Shown here piece after piece: positions 20,046 to 27,359 of a DNA stretch of 64,000 bases; the first letter of the stretch is position 1; every line of letters starts with the position of its first letter. The stretch spans positions 372,001 to 436,000 of the forward strand of contig CAVVUC010000002.1 of assembly GCA_963751395.1 (NCBI GenBank), in the 5' to 3' direction. Made by a program: the position numbers and the translations under genes. This stretch comes from CAVVUC01 sp963751395 (GTDB lineage: Bacteria > Verrucomicrobiota > Verrucomicrobiia > Chthoniobacterales > Chthoniobacteraceae). Under the pieces are notes generated by a model, which was given only the letters and a program-made list of their open reading frames with translations, did no database searches and was not told where the DNA came from.

Positions 20046-20463
20046 GGCGGCTGCGCGAACTGCCGCGATCCAGGCAATCGCCCTGGTGCTTCTTGCCGCG
20101 ATTCCCGCGATCGGTGCGGGGTTCTTTCACCCGAAACGCCCGTCGTGGCAGTCGGATGAGATCACGCAGGCTAAGCTGAAAGCATGGGATAGCAGCGCGC
20201 TCGTCATTGACGCGCGGCCGGCGGCTGACTTCCACCGCGGGCACATTCCGGGAGCGCTTCCGCTCAATGAAGACGCATGGAACGACCTGCTGCCTGAAGT
20301 TCTCGCTGCGTGGGAACCGGACAAAAAAGTCGTCGTTTATTGCAGCAGCCTGAGTTGCCAGACAAGCCGCGAGGTCGCCGCCCGTTTGCGCGCCGAGGTT
20401 GGGCTGCCGGCCGTGTTCGTTCTCAGGGGCGGCTGGGAAGAATGGAGAAAGGCGCATCCATGA
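20029..20463 (+). CDS. Exported rhodanese-like domain protein
   Basis: A 144-residue product. An N-terminal hydrophobic segment (IQAIALVLLAAIPAIGAGFF) is followed by one rhodanese domain: ALVIDARPAADFHRGHIPGALPL at about residues 57-79, and the active-site loop VVVYCSSLSCQTSREVAARL with catalytic Cys in YCSSLSC. The loop has a second Cys six residues on, unlike thiosulfate sulfurtransferases, so single-domain sulfur transfer or thiol sensing is more likely. It overlaps the DUF1573 gene upstream and shares its stop (ATGA) with the MauE-like gene downstream. Confidence 0.87.
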   Translation: MSGCARAAARTAAIQAIALVLLAAIPAIGAGFFHPKRPSWQSDEITQAKLKAWDSSALVIDARPAADFHRGHIPGALPLNEDAWNDLLPEVLAAWEPDKKVVVYCSSLSCQTSREVAARLRAEVGLPAVFVLRGGWEEWRKAHP

Positions 20464-20873
20464 TGAAGAGGCTCGCGCTGGTTCTGTCGATCTCGGTTGG
20501 TGGTCTTTTCATCTGGGCGGGCTTCACCAAGGTGGGTGATCCCGCGCACTTCGCGGGGGCCGTGTTCAACTACCGGCTCCTTCCGTGGCCGCTCTCGGTT
20601 GCAACCGCGCTTTACCTGCCGTGGCTGGAGATTTTTTGCGGGGCAGCACTTGCCAGTCGGTTCCTCTACAAGGGTGCGCTGACTGTCGTCACGCTGCTGA
20701 CTTGCGTCTTCGCCGCTGTTCTTCTCTCCGCGTGGCTCCGCGGCCTGAATGTCGAGTGCGGTTGTTTTGGCCGTTCCAGTTCCAACATTTCGGAGGCTCT
20801 TTTGCGGGATGGCTTCCTGCTGCTCGCCGTCGGTTTCCTCTGGCTGAAAGAGGTGCGCGTCAGCAGAAGCTAA
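20460..20873 (+). CDS. MauE/DoxX-like four-span membrane protein
   Basis: A 137-residue membrane protein with four predicted spans. The opening segment, ALVLSISVGGLFIWAGFTKV, is followed by DPAHFAGAVFNYRLLPWPL, and the second span contains LPWLEIFCGAALASRF. After the third span comes LNVECGCFG, a conserved Cys pair typical of MauE-family proteins. MauE relatives are linked to thiol and disulfide chemistry in the periplasm. The gene overlaps the rhodanese stop by 4 nt, supporting a joint redox or sulfur role with the NCGC-bearing DUF1573 protein. Start ATGATG at 20460; the second ATG is equally possible. Confidence 0.82.
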   Translation: MMKRLALVLSISVGGLFIWAGFTKVGDPAHFAGAVFNYRLLPWPLSVATALYLPWLEIFCGAALASRFLYKGALTVVTLLTCVFAAVLLSAWLRGLNVECGCFGRSSSNISEALLRDGFLLLAVGFLWLKEVRVSRS

Positions 20874-21016
20874 GAGGGCGTCCAAAAAATCGGTGTTCTG
20901 TTGTAGCCGGTGGTCTGTGACCCCGGCTTGTTACTTTACCCGGCACCGCATCCGGCCTCACAGAGGCCGGCTACAACTCCCGGAGGCCGGCTACAACCAC
21001 TTTTCAGACGCCCCTC
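20874..21016. repeat. Inverted-repeat element with nested arms (MITE-like)
   Basis: It begins directly after the MauE-like stop codon. Outer ends GAGGGCGTCCAAAA (from 20874) and the complement of TTTTCAGACGCCCCTC (to 21016) are imperfect terminal inverted repeats. Inside, TTGTAGCCGG near 20901 and two copies of GGCCGGCTACAA near 20966 and 20985 form a second inverted pair. No reading frame of note. It separates convergent genes, so it could also end transcription in either direction. Confidence 0.65.
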
Positions 21017-21032
21017 CAACAAGGTCTCCCGG

Positions 21033-22289
21033 TTACGATTCGGTTGTGGGTTCACCCTGCCCCCTTCGCGGCGCAAACAAGCGGAAGAGCACAAGGAACA
21101 GCATTGTTCCTGCGGGCATCACGATTGGCAGCCATATCAGGGAGGCACTGAAAACCGTGATGCTGCCCAGGAGGTAGATGACCATCAAGATTCCTGAAAC
21201 CGCAAGCACACGGCTTTTCTTCCATTTCATGAAACGCCTGCTTAGAGCGAGGAGAACGGCGAGCAGGACCAGATCGAAGATCGGGCTGATACGATGAATG
21301 AATGTTTTGTTCTGAATGGTCGCGATGGCTGCCGCGTAGAGCTGGCTGGAGGAACCCTTGCGGCCGGTCGGGAAGGAAAGGGTGCGTGAGGCGCTGTCGG
21401 TGCGGCCCAGCATCGCGATCTTGTCCCGGACTTTCTTGGGTGTAATGGCAGCTCTATGATTGGCCTGTGTCAGTTCCACGGCGAGGAGCAAATCGTCGAA
21501 CCCAAAGCGGGTGTAGGGGGATTTGAAATCGACCCGCATGTTGCCGGCGCTGTCGATCGGGATGGTGACTTTGCTGCCCATGGCGATGGTCTTGCCGACC
21601 TCGATCTTGATGTCATCCGGAGTGAGTTGATACCAGAGCATCATGGCCTGCAGGACAAACGACGGCACGATCTCGCCGCGGTAGCGAAAAATCAGAGGCA
21701 CGCTCCGTGCAATCGCGCTGCCGGATGGCAGGTTTGTAAAGCCGAGCGTCGCGGCAAGCCGCAGTTCCTCTTTTGGCTGACGTTCGACGATCGTGAACTC
21801 CGGGATCGCATTGCGGTCGCCATGGACCTGCCGCAGCATGGGCACCGCCTGCATTGGCGGGATGACATCGGGATCCTCTGTGAAGCCGAGTTGCGCAGCC
21901 AGAAGCATCTTTGGGCAGCGGAGCAGATAATTGTGCAGAATTTTTTCGTATTGGGGATGCTTGAGTTTTTCTTCCGGCGGCAGCGATTTTTCATCCCATT
22001 CAAGCACGGGCTCGATCGCTGTGACGCCGGGATTGAATTGCTGGATGGCTTGTAAAAATAGGGTGAAGTCGAGCGGGGACCAGGGCCATGGATGTTTCTC
22101 GGCCATGCTGCTGTTGCTGATTTCCACGAGGGCCAGTGGTGCGGTTTGCGCGGTGCGGTCGCCGTTCGCGGCGAGCCAATCGACGAAGCTGCTTTCGATG
22201 ACCGCGCACGGGTTTTGGCGGGATTCGCGCATAAGCAGAAGTCCCACGACGAGGACGATCAGCATGAGCTGCGCGGAAGATTTCTGCAT
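21033..22289 (-). CDS. CHASE2-domain membrane protein without output domain
   Basis: About 418 residues. One N-terminal membrane segment (QLMLIVLVVGLLLM, residues 7-20) leads into an extracytoplasmic CHASE2-type sensor. Features are LALVEISNSS, HPWPWSPLDFTLFLQAIQQF, GVTAIEPVLEW, RSVPLIFRYRGEIVPSFVLQ and IPIDSAGNMRVDF, then AAITPKKVRDKIAMLGRTD. Three or more spans follow (IFDLVLLAVLLALS, VLAVSGILMVIYLLG, LIWLPIVMPAGTMLFLVLF). CHASE2 proteins usually carry a cyclase, kinase or GGDEF domain after these spans. This one ends in a short charged tail, so it has no visible signalling output. MQKSSAQL is taken as the start; an extra ten codons are possible. Confidence 0.8.
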   Translation of the reverse strand: MQKSSAQLMLIVLVVGLLLMRESRQNPCAVIESSFVDWLAANGDRTAQTAPLALVEISNSSMAEKHPWPWSPLDFTLFLQAIQQFNPGVTAIEPVLEWDEKSLPPEEKLKHPQYEKILHNYLLRCPKMLLAAQLGFTEDPDVIPPMQAVPMLRQVHGDRNAIPEFTIVERQPKEELRLAATLGFTNLPSGSAIARSVPLIFRYRGEIVPSFVLQAMMLWYQLTPDDIKIEVGKTIAMGSKVTIPIDSAGNMRVDFKSPYTRFGFDDLLLAVELTQANHRAAITPKKVRDKIAMLGRTDSASRTLSFPTGRKGSSSQLYAAAIATIQNKTFIHRISPIFDLVLLAVLLALSRRFMKWKKSRVLAVSGILMVIYLLGSITVFSASLIWLPIVMPAGTMLFLVLFRLFAPRRGQGEPTTES

Positions 22290-22492
22290 CGGGCGAGAGT
22301 TAAAATAAATTCGCGGCAAACTACAAACTACAAAAATTGCGGGTCCGTTCCTCCGGACCCAAATGGGAGGCGCGAACTGCGCGTGCCGTCCAAATTGCTC
22401 TCAGCGGGCCGCGCGGTGGATCGTGCGGGAAAACGCTTGTCGTCGTTCCCGATTTTGCCACACTGACGCCCCGTCATTCTTCTCCTCATTTT

Positions 22493-23431
22493 ATGTCTAA
22501 AAAAATCGCACTCCTCTTCGCCGGCCAGGGGGCTCAAACGGTCGGCATGGGCAAAGATCTCGCAGCGGAGTATCCCGTCGTTGTCTCCATGTTTCAACGC
22601 GCAGATGAAATCCTCGGACGTCCGCTGAGCCGCATCGCCTTTGAAGGCCCGGACGAGGAACTCACGCAAACGATCAACTGCCAGCCCGCGCTTTACATTC
22701 ACGGAATGGCCTGCCTCGCGGCGCTGCACCACGAACTGCCGGCGTTCGCGTTCCACGCGGCAGCGGGTCTGTCGCTCGGCGAATTCACCGCGCACGCGGC
22801 GGCGCAGACGTTCGATTTCGAGACCGGCCTGAAGCTGGTCGATCAACGCGCGCGGTTCATGCAGGAGTCCTGCGACGCGACCGAGGGGGCGATGGCGGCG
22901 TTGATCGGCGCGGACGAAAATGCGGCGCGCGATCTTGCGGCCGAGACGGACGTCGATGTGGCGAACTTGAACAGCCCCGGCCAGGTCGTGATCTCGGGCG
23001 AATCATCGAAGGTGGCGCTCGCCGTTTCGCTCTCGAAAGAACACGGCATCCGCCGCGCGACCATGCTCAACGTGGCCGGTGCGTATCATTCGCGGTTGAT
23101 GCAATCGGCCTACGAGAAGCTTGGCGAAGTGCTCGGGTTCACGCCTTTTTCCGATCCAAAAGTCACGGTCGTCTGCAACGTCGATGCCGTGCCCGTCCGC
23201 GACCACGAAGAAATCCGGCGGTCTCTGCGCGAACAGGTCACCAGCACAGTGCGCTGGACCGAGTGCGTCGAGTATCTGATCGACCACGAGAAGTGCGAAC
23301 TGTTCATCGAGCTCGGCCCCGGCGGGGTGGTTGCCGGATTGATGAACCGCATCCGCAAAGGCACGCCGATTATTTCTGTGGGTGACGTGCCGTCGCTCAA
23401 GAATGCGATTGCGGCGCTCACGGCAGCGTAG
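22493..23431 (+). CDS. fabD: Malonyl CoA-acyl carrier protein transacylase FabD
   Basis: This transfers malonyl groups from CoA to acyl carrier protein at the start of fatty acid synthesis in the cytoplasm. The 312-residue product matches the usual FabD length and begins MSKKIALLFAGQGAQTVGMG with the GQGAQ motif. The nucleophile Ser lies in AGLSLGEFTA at about residues 88-97. The conserved Arg in DQRARFMQ, the His in GAYHSRLM near residue 200, and PVVxN-like VVCNVDAVPV are present. MSKK follows an upstream region without coding character, so this start is secure. It is convergent with nadA, not in a classical fab cluster. Confidence 0.95.
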   Translation: MSKKIALLFAGQGAQTVGMGKDLAAEYPVVVSMFQRADEILGRPLSRIAFEGPDEELTQTINCQPALYIHGMACLAALHHELPAFAFHAAAGLSLGEFTAHAAAQTFDFETGLKLVDQRARFMQESCDATEGAMAALIGADENAARDLAAETDVDVANLNSPGQVVISGESSKVALAVSLSKEHGIRRATMLNVAGAYHSRLMQSAYEKLGEVLGFTPFSDPKVTVVCNVDAVPVRDHEEIRRSLREQVTSTVRWTECVEYLIDHEKCELFIELGPGGVVAGLMNRIRKGTPIISVGDVPSLKNAIAALTAA

Positions 23432-23496
23432 GTCCGCGGTTTTCTCATCCAGGAAACAGCCGTCCGCCATTCCTACGCGGGCGCCTGGCCTCGTGG

Positions 23497-24435
23497 CTAC
23501 GCGCTCAGTTCCAGCATCCGCCGGATCGGGAGTTCGGCGCGCGCGCGGATCGGTTCGGGAATCAGGATCTGTGGTTCGAGGTGGAGAAGCGCGTCGTGCA
23601 GTTTTTCCAGCGTGTTCATCTTCATGAACCGGCAGTCGGCGCACGCGCAGGCCTCCGTCGGGCCGGGGATGAAAATCTTGTCCGGCACCTCGCGGCGCAG
23701 GCGATGCAGCATGCCGGACTCGGTGACGATGATGAACTCCTTCGCGCGTGAGTTGCGGCAGAAGCTCACCATTTTTTCCGTCGAACAAACTTCGTCCGCG
23801 AGCATGCGCACGGCGTAGGTGCATTCCGGATGCGCGACGACTTCGGCGTCGGGATACGTCTCGCGGATTGCGTTGATCGAGTTTGCCGTGAACTCGACGT
23901 GGACGTAACAGTTGCCGCGCCACAGTTCCATTTTGCGGCCCGTCTTTTCCATGACCCACGCGCCGAGGTTCTGGTCGGGCACGAAGAGAATGTTGCGGTC
24001 CGCTGGGGCGGCTTCGACGATCTTCACCGCGTTGCCGCTCGTGCAAATCACGTCGCTGAGCGCCTTCACGCCCGCGCTACAGTTGATGTAGGCGATGACG
24101 TAGTAATTCTTGTCTGCGTTCGCCTTGAGAAACGCTTCCAGTTTGTCGGCGGGGCAGGAGTCGGAAAGCGAGCAGCCCGCGTCGAGATCGGGCAGGATCA
24201 CGGTCTTGGTGGGGTTCACGATCTTCGCCGTCTCCGCCATGAAATGAACCCCGCAAAACGCGATCACGTCCGCATTCGTATCGCGCGCCTTGTAGCTGAG
24301 GCCGAGCGAGTCGCCCACGAAATCGGCGAGTTCCTGGATTTCAGCGGTCTGGTAGTTGTGGGCGAGAATCACGGCGTTCCGCTCGCGCTTCAGGTTCAGG
24401 ATGTCTTCGATTAAATCGACTCCGGCAGTGGACAT
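23497..24435 (-). CDS. nadA: Quinolinate synthase NadA
   Basis: NadA condenses iminoaspartate with dihydroxyacetone phosphate to quinolinate in NAD biosynthesis, using a [4Fe-4S] cluster. The 312-residue product has VILAHNYQTAEIQELADFVGDSL, FCGVHFMAETAKIVNP, DAGCSLSDSCPADK, and later AHPECTYAVR and TEACACADCRFMKMNTLEKL. Cluster-ligand Cys candidates lie in GCSLSDSC, the segment around SDVICTSGN and the CACADC segment. The start chosen is MSTAGVDLIED; five extra codons upstream are possible. It is convergent with fabD and has no nad neighbours here. Confidence 0.95.
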   Translation of the reverse strand: MSTAGVDLIEDILNLKRERNAVILAHNYQTAEIQELADFVGDSLGLSYKARDTNADVIAFCGVHFMAETAKIVNPTKTVILPDLDAGCSLSDSCPADKLEAFLKANADKNYYVIAYINCSAGVKALSDVICTSGNAVKIVEAAPADRNILFVPDQNLGAWVMEKTGRKMELWRGNCYVHVEFTANSINAIRETYPDAEVVAHPECTYAVRMLADEVCSTEKMVSFCRNSRAKEFIIVTESGMLHRLRREVPDKIFIPGPTEACACADCRFMKMNTLEKLHDALLHLEPQILIPEPIRARAELPIRRMLELSA

Positions 24436-24763
24436 AAGTGGGTCGGGCAAACTACCAAGATGGGGCGCGCATGCGAGCAGGAAATGACCGGGTGGCGCGC
24501 AAATTCAATCACAGATATGCGTGGCATTGGCTTCGATCATCGGGAAAAGCGGAAACCAAGTTTCAAGGTGGCGGTGCATTCCCAAAGCGCATTGAGCTAA
24601 CTTTGGGAACGAGTCCCCATGAACTGCGTTCACCACGCAGCATGTAAATTTCGAGACAGCCGCGTCCGTCGTTATTTGGCTAGTTTTGACCGATTTCGGC
24701 CTATTTACGGAGTAGAGTTGAACATACGAAGCATAAGGCCGCGCCACCCTATTCGGCGGGCTT
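24436..24763. other. Intergenic stretch, no convincing gene
   Basis: No frame here looks coding. If the attC reading next to it is right, everything left of 24770 would be the start of a further, gene-less cassette or chromosomal flank. Bases 24728-24763 are part of a 94-bp repeat shared with 25930-26023. Confidence 0.5.
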
Positions 24764-24827
24764 GTTCAACCATGGGTGCAGTCGGAGGGCTCGTGCCTCG
24801 CCTCCGCTGCACCCTTTAGCGTTGGGC
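24764..24827 (-). repeat. attC-like recombination site, copy 1 (64 bp)
   Basis: On the minus strand the ends read GCCCAAC (fits the inverse core RYYYAAC) and GTTGAAC (fits the core GTTRRRY). Between them are nested arms GGGTGCAG/CTGCACCC and CGGAGG/CCTCCG, with one unpaired base in one arm, as attC sites have. The toxin stop codon lies 24 nt upstream of the inverse core, the usual cassette arrangement. Folded single-stranded attC is the integron-integrase substrate. The assignment rests on these features and the nearby integrase fragment. Confidence 0.65.
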
Positions 24828-24851
24828 GTTGCGGCGGTTGTGGAAGACGCC

Positions 24852-25148
24852 TCAGAATGTCGGTTCCTCACGGGCACCGTGCCAGACGTGCAGAATCTCG
24901 ACGCTACGGGGCGACTCAGACACGTCGTAGAAGATGCGATATGAGCGGAAAACAATCTCACGCAAAGTGCCGCGTGAGCCTCGTGGATACGTCGGGCCGA
25001 TGAACGGAAAAGACGCGAGGATGCGAACATGGTCGAGAATACCTCGCCCCATCCGTCCGGCGGCTTGCGGATCGTGGTGGGCGATGTAGGAGCAGATGTC
25101 ATGGAGGTCTGCAATCGCCGCGTCGGACCAGATTACCTTGAAGTCCAT
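24852..25148 (-). CDS. ParE/RelE-superfamily toxin
   Basis: A 98-residue protein beginning MDFKVIWSDAAIADLHDICSYI, with DPQAAGRMGRGILDHVRIL, FPFIGPTYPRGSRGTLREIVF and SYRIFYDVSESPRSVEILHVWHGAR. This is the typical ParE/RelE arrangement: two helices, then the beta sheet with the R-x-x-x-x-x-x-Y-R-I-x-Y and I-L-x-V-x-H-x-R signatures. Members inhibit gyrase (ParE) or cleave mRNA on ribosomes (RelE); which applies here is unclear. The gene overlaps the upstream antitoxin by 16 nt. It ends just before an attC-like site, fitting a toxin-antitoxin integron cassette. GTG at 25160 is an alternative start. Confidence 0.87.
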   Translation of the reverse strand: MDFKVIWSDAAIADLHDICSYIAHHDPQAAGRMGRGILDHVRILASFPFIGPTYPRGSRGTLREIVFRSYRIFYDVSESPRSVEILHVWHGAREEPTF

Positions 25149-25330
25149 GCGGTCGCCCACGAATCAACGAGTTGGTCAACCTCCTCGTGGCTCTTGGAGC
25201 GGCCAGCGGCAATGTCGGCGCGTCCGCGTCGGATGGCCGCCATGATGTGCAACTCCTCGGTAATCTCTTCGAGCGAGGCGACTTCCGGGAGCCTGTTGAG
25301 GGCGTCGATTACGGCTTGCTTGTCGGTCAT
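25133..25330 (-). CDS. Antitoxin of the ParE-type module
   Basis: A 65-residue acidic protein: MTDKQAVIDALNRLPEVASL then EEITEELHIMAAIRRGRADI, then AAGRSKSHEEVDQLVDSW. The closing A-G-R-x-x-S-H-E-E-V pattern is common in small antitoxins paired with ParE toxins. It precedes the toxin and overlaps it by 16 nt, the usual order. It is expected to bind and neutralise the toxin and repress the shared promoter; no operator is clear. Confidence 0.82.
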   Translation of the reverse strand: MTDKQAVIDALNRLPEVASLEEITEELHIMAAIRRGRADIAAGRSKSHEEVDQLVDSWATAWTSR

Positions 25331-25965
25331 GGGAAAAGATTACCGCCTCGCCGTTACGAAGGCAAGAGGCGCGTAGCAACGCTGCGGATCAGCGACAGGG
25401 CCACACGAGCGGCCCGGATTGCAAGTGAGGCGCAATGGCCCGGTTCGCTGCATCCGTTTCGGCTTGATGGGTGGACATTATTCCTTTGGAAGCGCACCAA
25501 CTGATTTGAGAATGCGGCGAGTAACAAGCTCCCTTTTGGGTAGATCATCGAGTCTGTTGGGCGTGTCGATGTTGAAAATCGTTTTACGAATGGGGAATTC
25601 GATATGGATACCGTCACGAGGGTGTGATTGAAAGTGGTGCCAGTCTGCGACTGGCGCGTCAAGGAGCGGCGTGCTTCCAGCCGCCGCGCATGACCGCCAC
25701 CTTGCAACCATTGCCGGGGAAGGGCTTTTTCCAAGACAGCGGAAACGGCCGCGCTTTCTCGCGCACTCCTGCCGGGAAGAGCGGCTCGACGCCGGCATCT
25801 GCGGCCGGCAGCCGCCCGGGAATCACGGTTCCGTCAGCGAAAATGAGCCTCGGCAGGCCACGCCGGAATGCCAGGGCTTTGCGCGAACCGGTTCAGTGGG
25901 CTCCACCCGGAGCGAGCCGGAAAACATAAGAAGCATAAGGCCGCGCCACTTTATTCGGCGGGCTT
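25331..25965. other. Region ahead of the toxin-antitoxin genes, no recognised gene
   Basis: About 635 bases between the second attC-like site and the antitoxin. A minus-strand frame around 25478-25640 reads HIEFPIRKTIFNIDTPNRLD and onward to VGALPKE. It has plausible composition but no start of its own and no family I know, so it may be a decayed cassette gene. Near 25628-25700 are short GC-rich inverted repeats (CCAGTCTGCGACTGG) of the dispersed type. Confidence 0.4.
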
Positions 25966-26029
25966 GTTCAACCATGGGTGCAGTCGGAGGGCTCGTGCCT
26001 CGCCTCCGCTGCACCCTTTAGCGATAGGC
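25966..26029 (-). repeat. attC-like recombination site, copy 2 (64 bp)
   Basis: Same structure as the copy at 24764: minus-strand GCCTATC (inverse core with one mismatch to RYYYAAC), arms GGGTGCAG/CTGCACCC and CGGAGG/CCTCCG, and core GTTGAAC. The surrounding 94 bp (25930-26023) match 24728-24821 with two mismatches. It begins 7 nt after the stop of the small membrane-protein gene. The two sites are 1202 bp apart, a normal cassette length. Confidence 0.65.
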
Positions 26030-26036
26030 CGTCTCG

Positions 26037-26264
26037 TCACTGCCCGCCTCCGCCCTCGCCCCAGATGATGTAGGCAATGCCAACGACCAGCGAGGCAACG
26101 GCGGCGATGGATAAACCCGGACCAACATAGCCGTAGATGGCGTGAAACAAATCTCCGCTCCATGACGTGACACTGCTCCCCCAAATAGCAGCGCAAAAAT
26201 ACCGGCTGGAAAACAAAAAGGCCGCAATAGCGCAAAAGCCAAAACCAACTGCTCGTCGTGTCAT
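26037..26264 (-). CDS. Small two-span membrane protein, putative cassette gene
   Basis: A 75-residue product with hydrophobic segments at about residues 6-25 (VGFGFCAIAAFLFSSRYFCA) and 47-68 (GPGLSIAAVASLVVGIAYII), ending GEGGGGQ. A GGAAA Shine-Dalgarno lies about 7 nt before the ATG. The stop is 7 nt from an attC-like site, which fits an integron cassette. No family is recognised; small membrane proteins of unknown function are frequent in cassette arrays. Confidence 0.6.
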   Translation of the reverse strand: MTRRAVGFGFCAIAAFLFSSRYFCAAIWGSSVTSWSGDLFHAIYGYVGPGLSIAAVASLVVGIAYIIWGEGGGGQ

Positions 26265-26442
26265 AGTAATTTCCTTTGTCTGCCTATCAGTGTTATTGAG
26301 CTGCGCGCGGCAATTGCAGGTAAAATGTCGCGTGTGGCATAACTCCTACAAATGCCGCACGAAAGGGCAAAAACTGCTTTCGGCGTTTCATGGGGCATGT
26401 TGCACTCCGGTAATATGGGATCAAGAAAAGATTACGCCAGAC

Positions 26443-26604
26443 CAACGGATTGGGGCCTCCCGCTCCCGGTCGTTTGATGACACGAAGGCAAATCATCGTT
26501 GTGGCGACATTCGAATGGCCAGGCAGGCCCTGCTCGGGCCGGATATCGACGCTGCTCTCAATGCGGTGGGTGGCGAAAGAATGGCGAAGCGTGTGGCAGG
26601 TGGC
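26443..26604 (-). pseudogene. intI: Integron integrase (IntI) C-terminal fragment, catalytic Tyr replaced
   Basis: About 54 codons match the C-terminus of integron integrases: HTLRHSFATH (box II H-x-x-R) then GHSNVATTMICLRVI, then KRPGAGGPNPL. The T-T-M-I-Y-T-H-V-L-N-R-P/G ending is typical of IntI. Here the Tyr nucleophile position is Cys (TTMIC) and the LLE and QELLGH motifs have decayed to RIE and EQGLPGH. Upstream of about 26604 the frame no longer resembles an integrase, and a dispersed repeat (26741-26880) lies within 150 bases. The gene is truncated and inactive. It points toward the cassettes, the opposite of class 1 integrons. Confidence 0.85.
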
Positions 26605-26740
26605 CGGTTCCCCTCGTTGCGAAGCCGGGCGGCTTCGCAACGCATACCTGCCGGGAAGCTCTGCTTCGGGGCAGTGGGAGGAGAACGGCGCACCGGCATT
26701 CGGCGCATGAACACTCTGCACCCGGCCCGCGCAACAGGAA

Positions 26741-26880
26741 TGCGTGTCCTTCATTCCGAGCGGCGCGAAACTGAGTGGAGGAATCTCACAACCGACCCCA
26801 AGGCGGAGCGTCGGGATTGCTTGCGGGGTTCCTCGACTCCGTTGCGTTCGCTGCGCGAACTCCACTTCGCTCGGAATGAC
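26741..26880. repeat. Dispersed inverted-repeat element, copy A
   Basis: Bases 26751-26762 and 26868-26879 are a perfect 12-nt inverted repeat (TCATTCCGAGCG and complement), preceded by TGCGTGTC. The same end sequence occurs at 27360. The element sits at the broken 5' side of the integrase fragment. Confidence 0.7.
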
Positions 26881-26955
26881 TCGCGTTTTTCAAACTGATA
26901 CATTACCAAAAACTTTTCGATTCGATCGGCAGTCCCATTCATTTTCAATGAACGT

Positions 26956-27339
26956 ATGAGTCGCGAACCCAAGAAACCAAAGATCGACACGAACGCGACA
27001 GGGCCGCTCTCGAGCCAGCCTTTCGCTTCGCTGGACATCGGAGCTTTGCCGTCCGGGCCGTTGGAAAAGCCTGCCGAACCTGCGGCCCCGGCAAAGCTCG
27101 GGCGCGTGGTGCTGCGGCGCGAGACGGCGCATCGCGGCGGCAAAACAGTCGTCATCATTCACGACTTCGCACCGACGATCAGCGGCGGTGCCATCGACGA
27201 GTTGTCGCGCAAACTTCGTAAAGCCTGCGGGTGCGGGGGCACAGTGCGCAACCGCGAGATCGAGATTCAGGGCGATCAGCCCGGCAAGATTCGCGCATTG
27301 CTGGAGAACGAGGGATTCCGCGTCGCGGGCATCCGCTGA
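26956..27339 (+). CDS. SUI1/eIF1-like translation factor (YciH type)
   Basis: A 127-residue protein. A Pro/Ala-rich, probably disordered N-terminus (to about residue 48) precedes an eIF1/SUI1 domain: VVLRRETAHRGGKTVVIIHD, DELSRKLRKACGCGGTVRNR and EIEIQGDQPGKIRALLENEGF. The R-K-A-C-G-C-G-G-T loop and Q-G-D-x-x-x-x-I are family signatures. Bacterial YciH-type proteins influence start-codon fidelity or act as translation inhibitors. The gene stands alone between two copies of the same inverted-repeat element. Confidence 0.88.
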   Translation: MSREPKKPKIDTNATGPLSSQPFASLDIGALPSGPLEKPAEPAAPAKLGRVVLRRETAHRGGKTVVIIHDFAPTISGGAIDELSRKLRKACGCGGTVRNREIEIQGDQPGKIRALLENEGFRVAGIR

Positions 27340-27359
27340 AAGGCAATTCCGACAATCAT

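Noticed and set aside
24505..24747. 80-codon minus-strand frame beside attC copy 1
   Set aside because: Starts inside the repeat, has no ribosome-binding site and no recognisable motif.
24728..24763. Resemblance to a lac promoter (TTATGCTTCGTATGTT on the minus strand)
   Set aside because: A short chance match; the second copy diverges just there and no -35 box fits.
26293..26865. Full-length 190-codon frame around the integrase fragment
   Set aside because: Only residues about 88-141 resemble an integrase; the rest reads through the dispersed repeat and looks non-coding.
26167..26898. 243-codon plus-strand frame across the integron remnant
   Set aside because: Antisense to the membrane-protein cassette and the integrase fragment, and crosses a repeat element.
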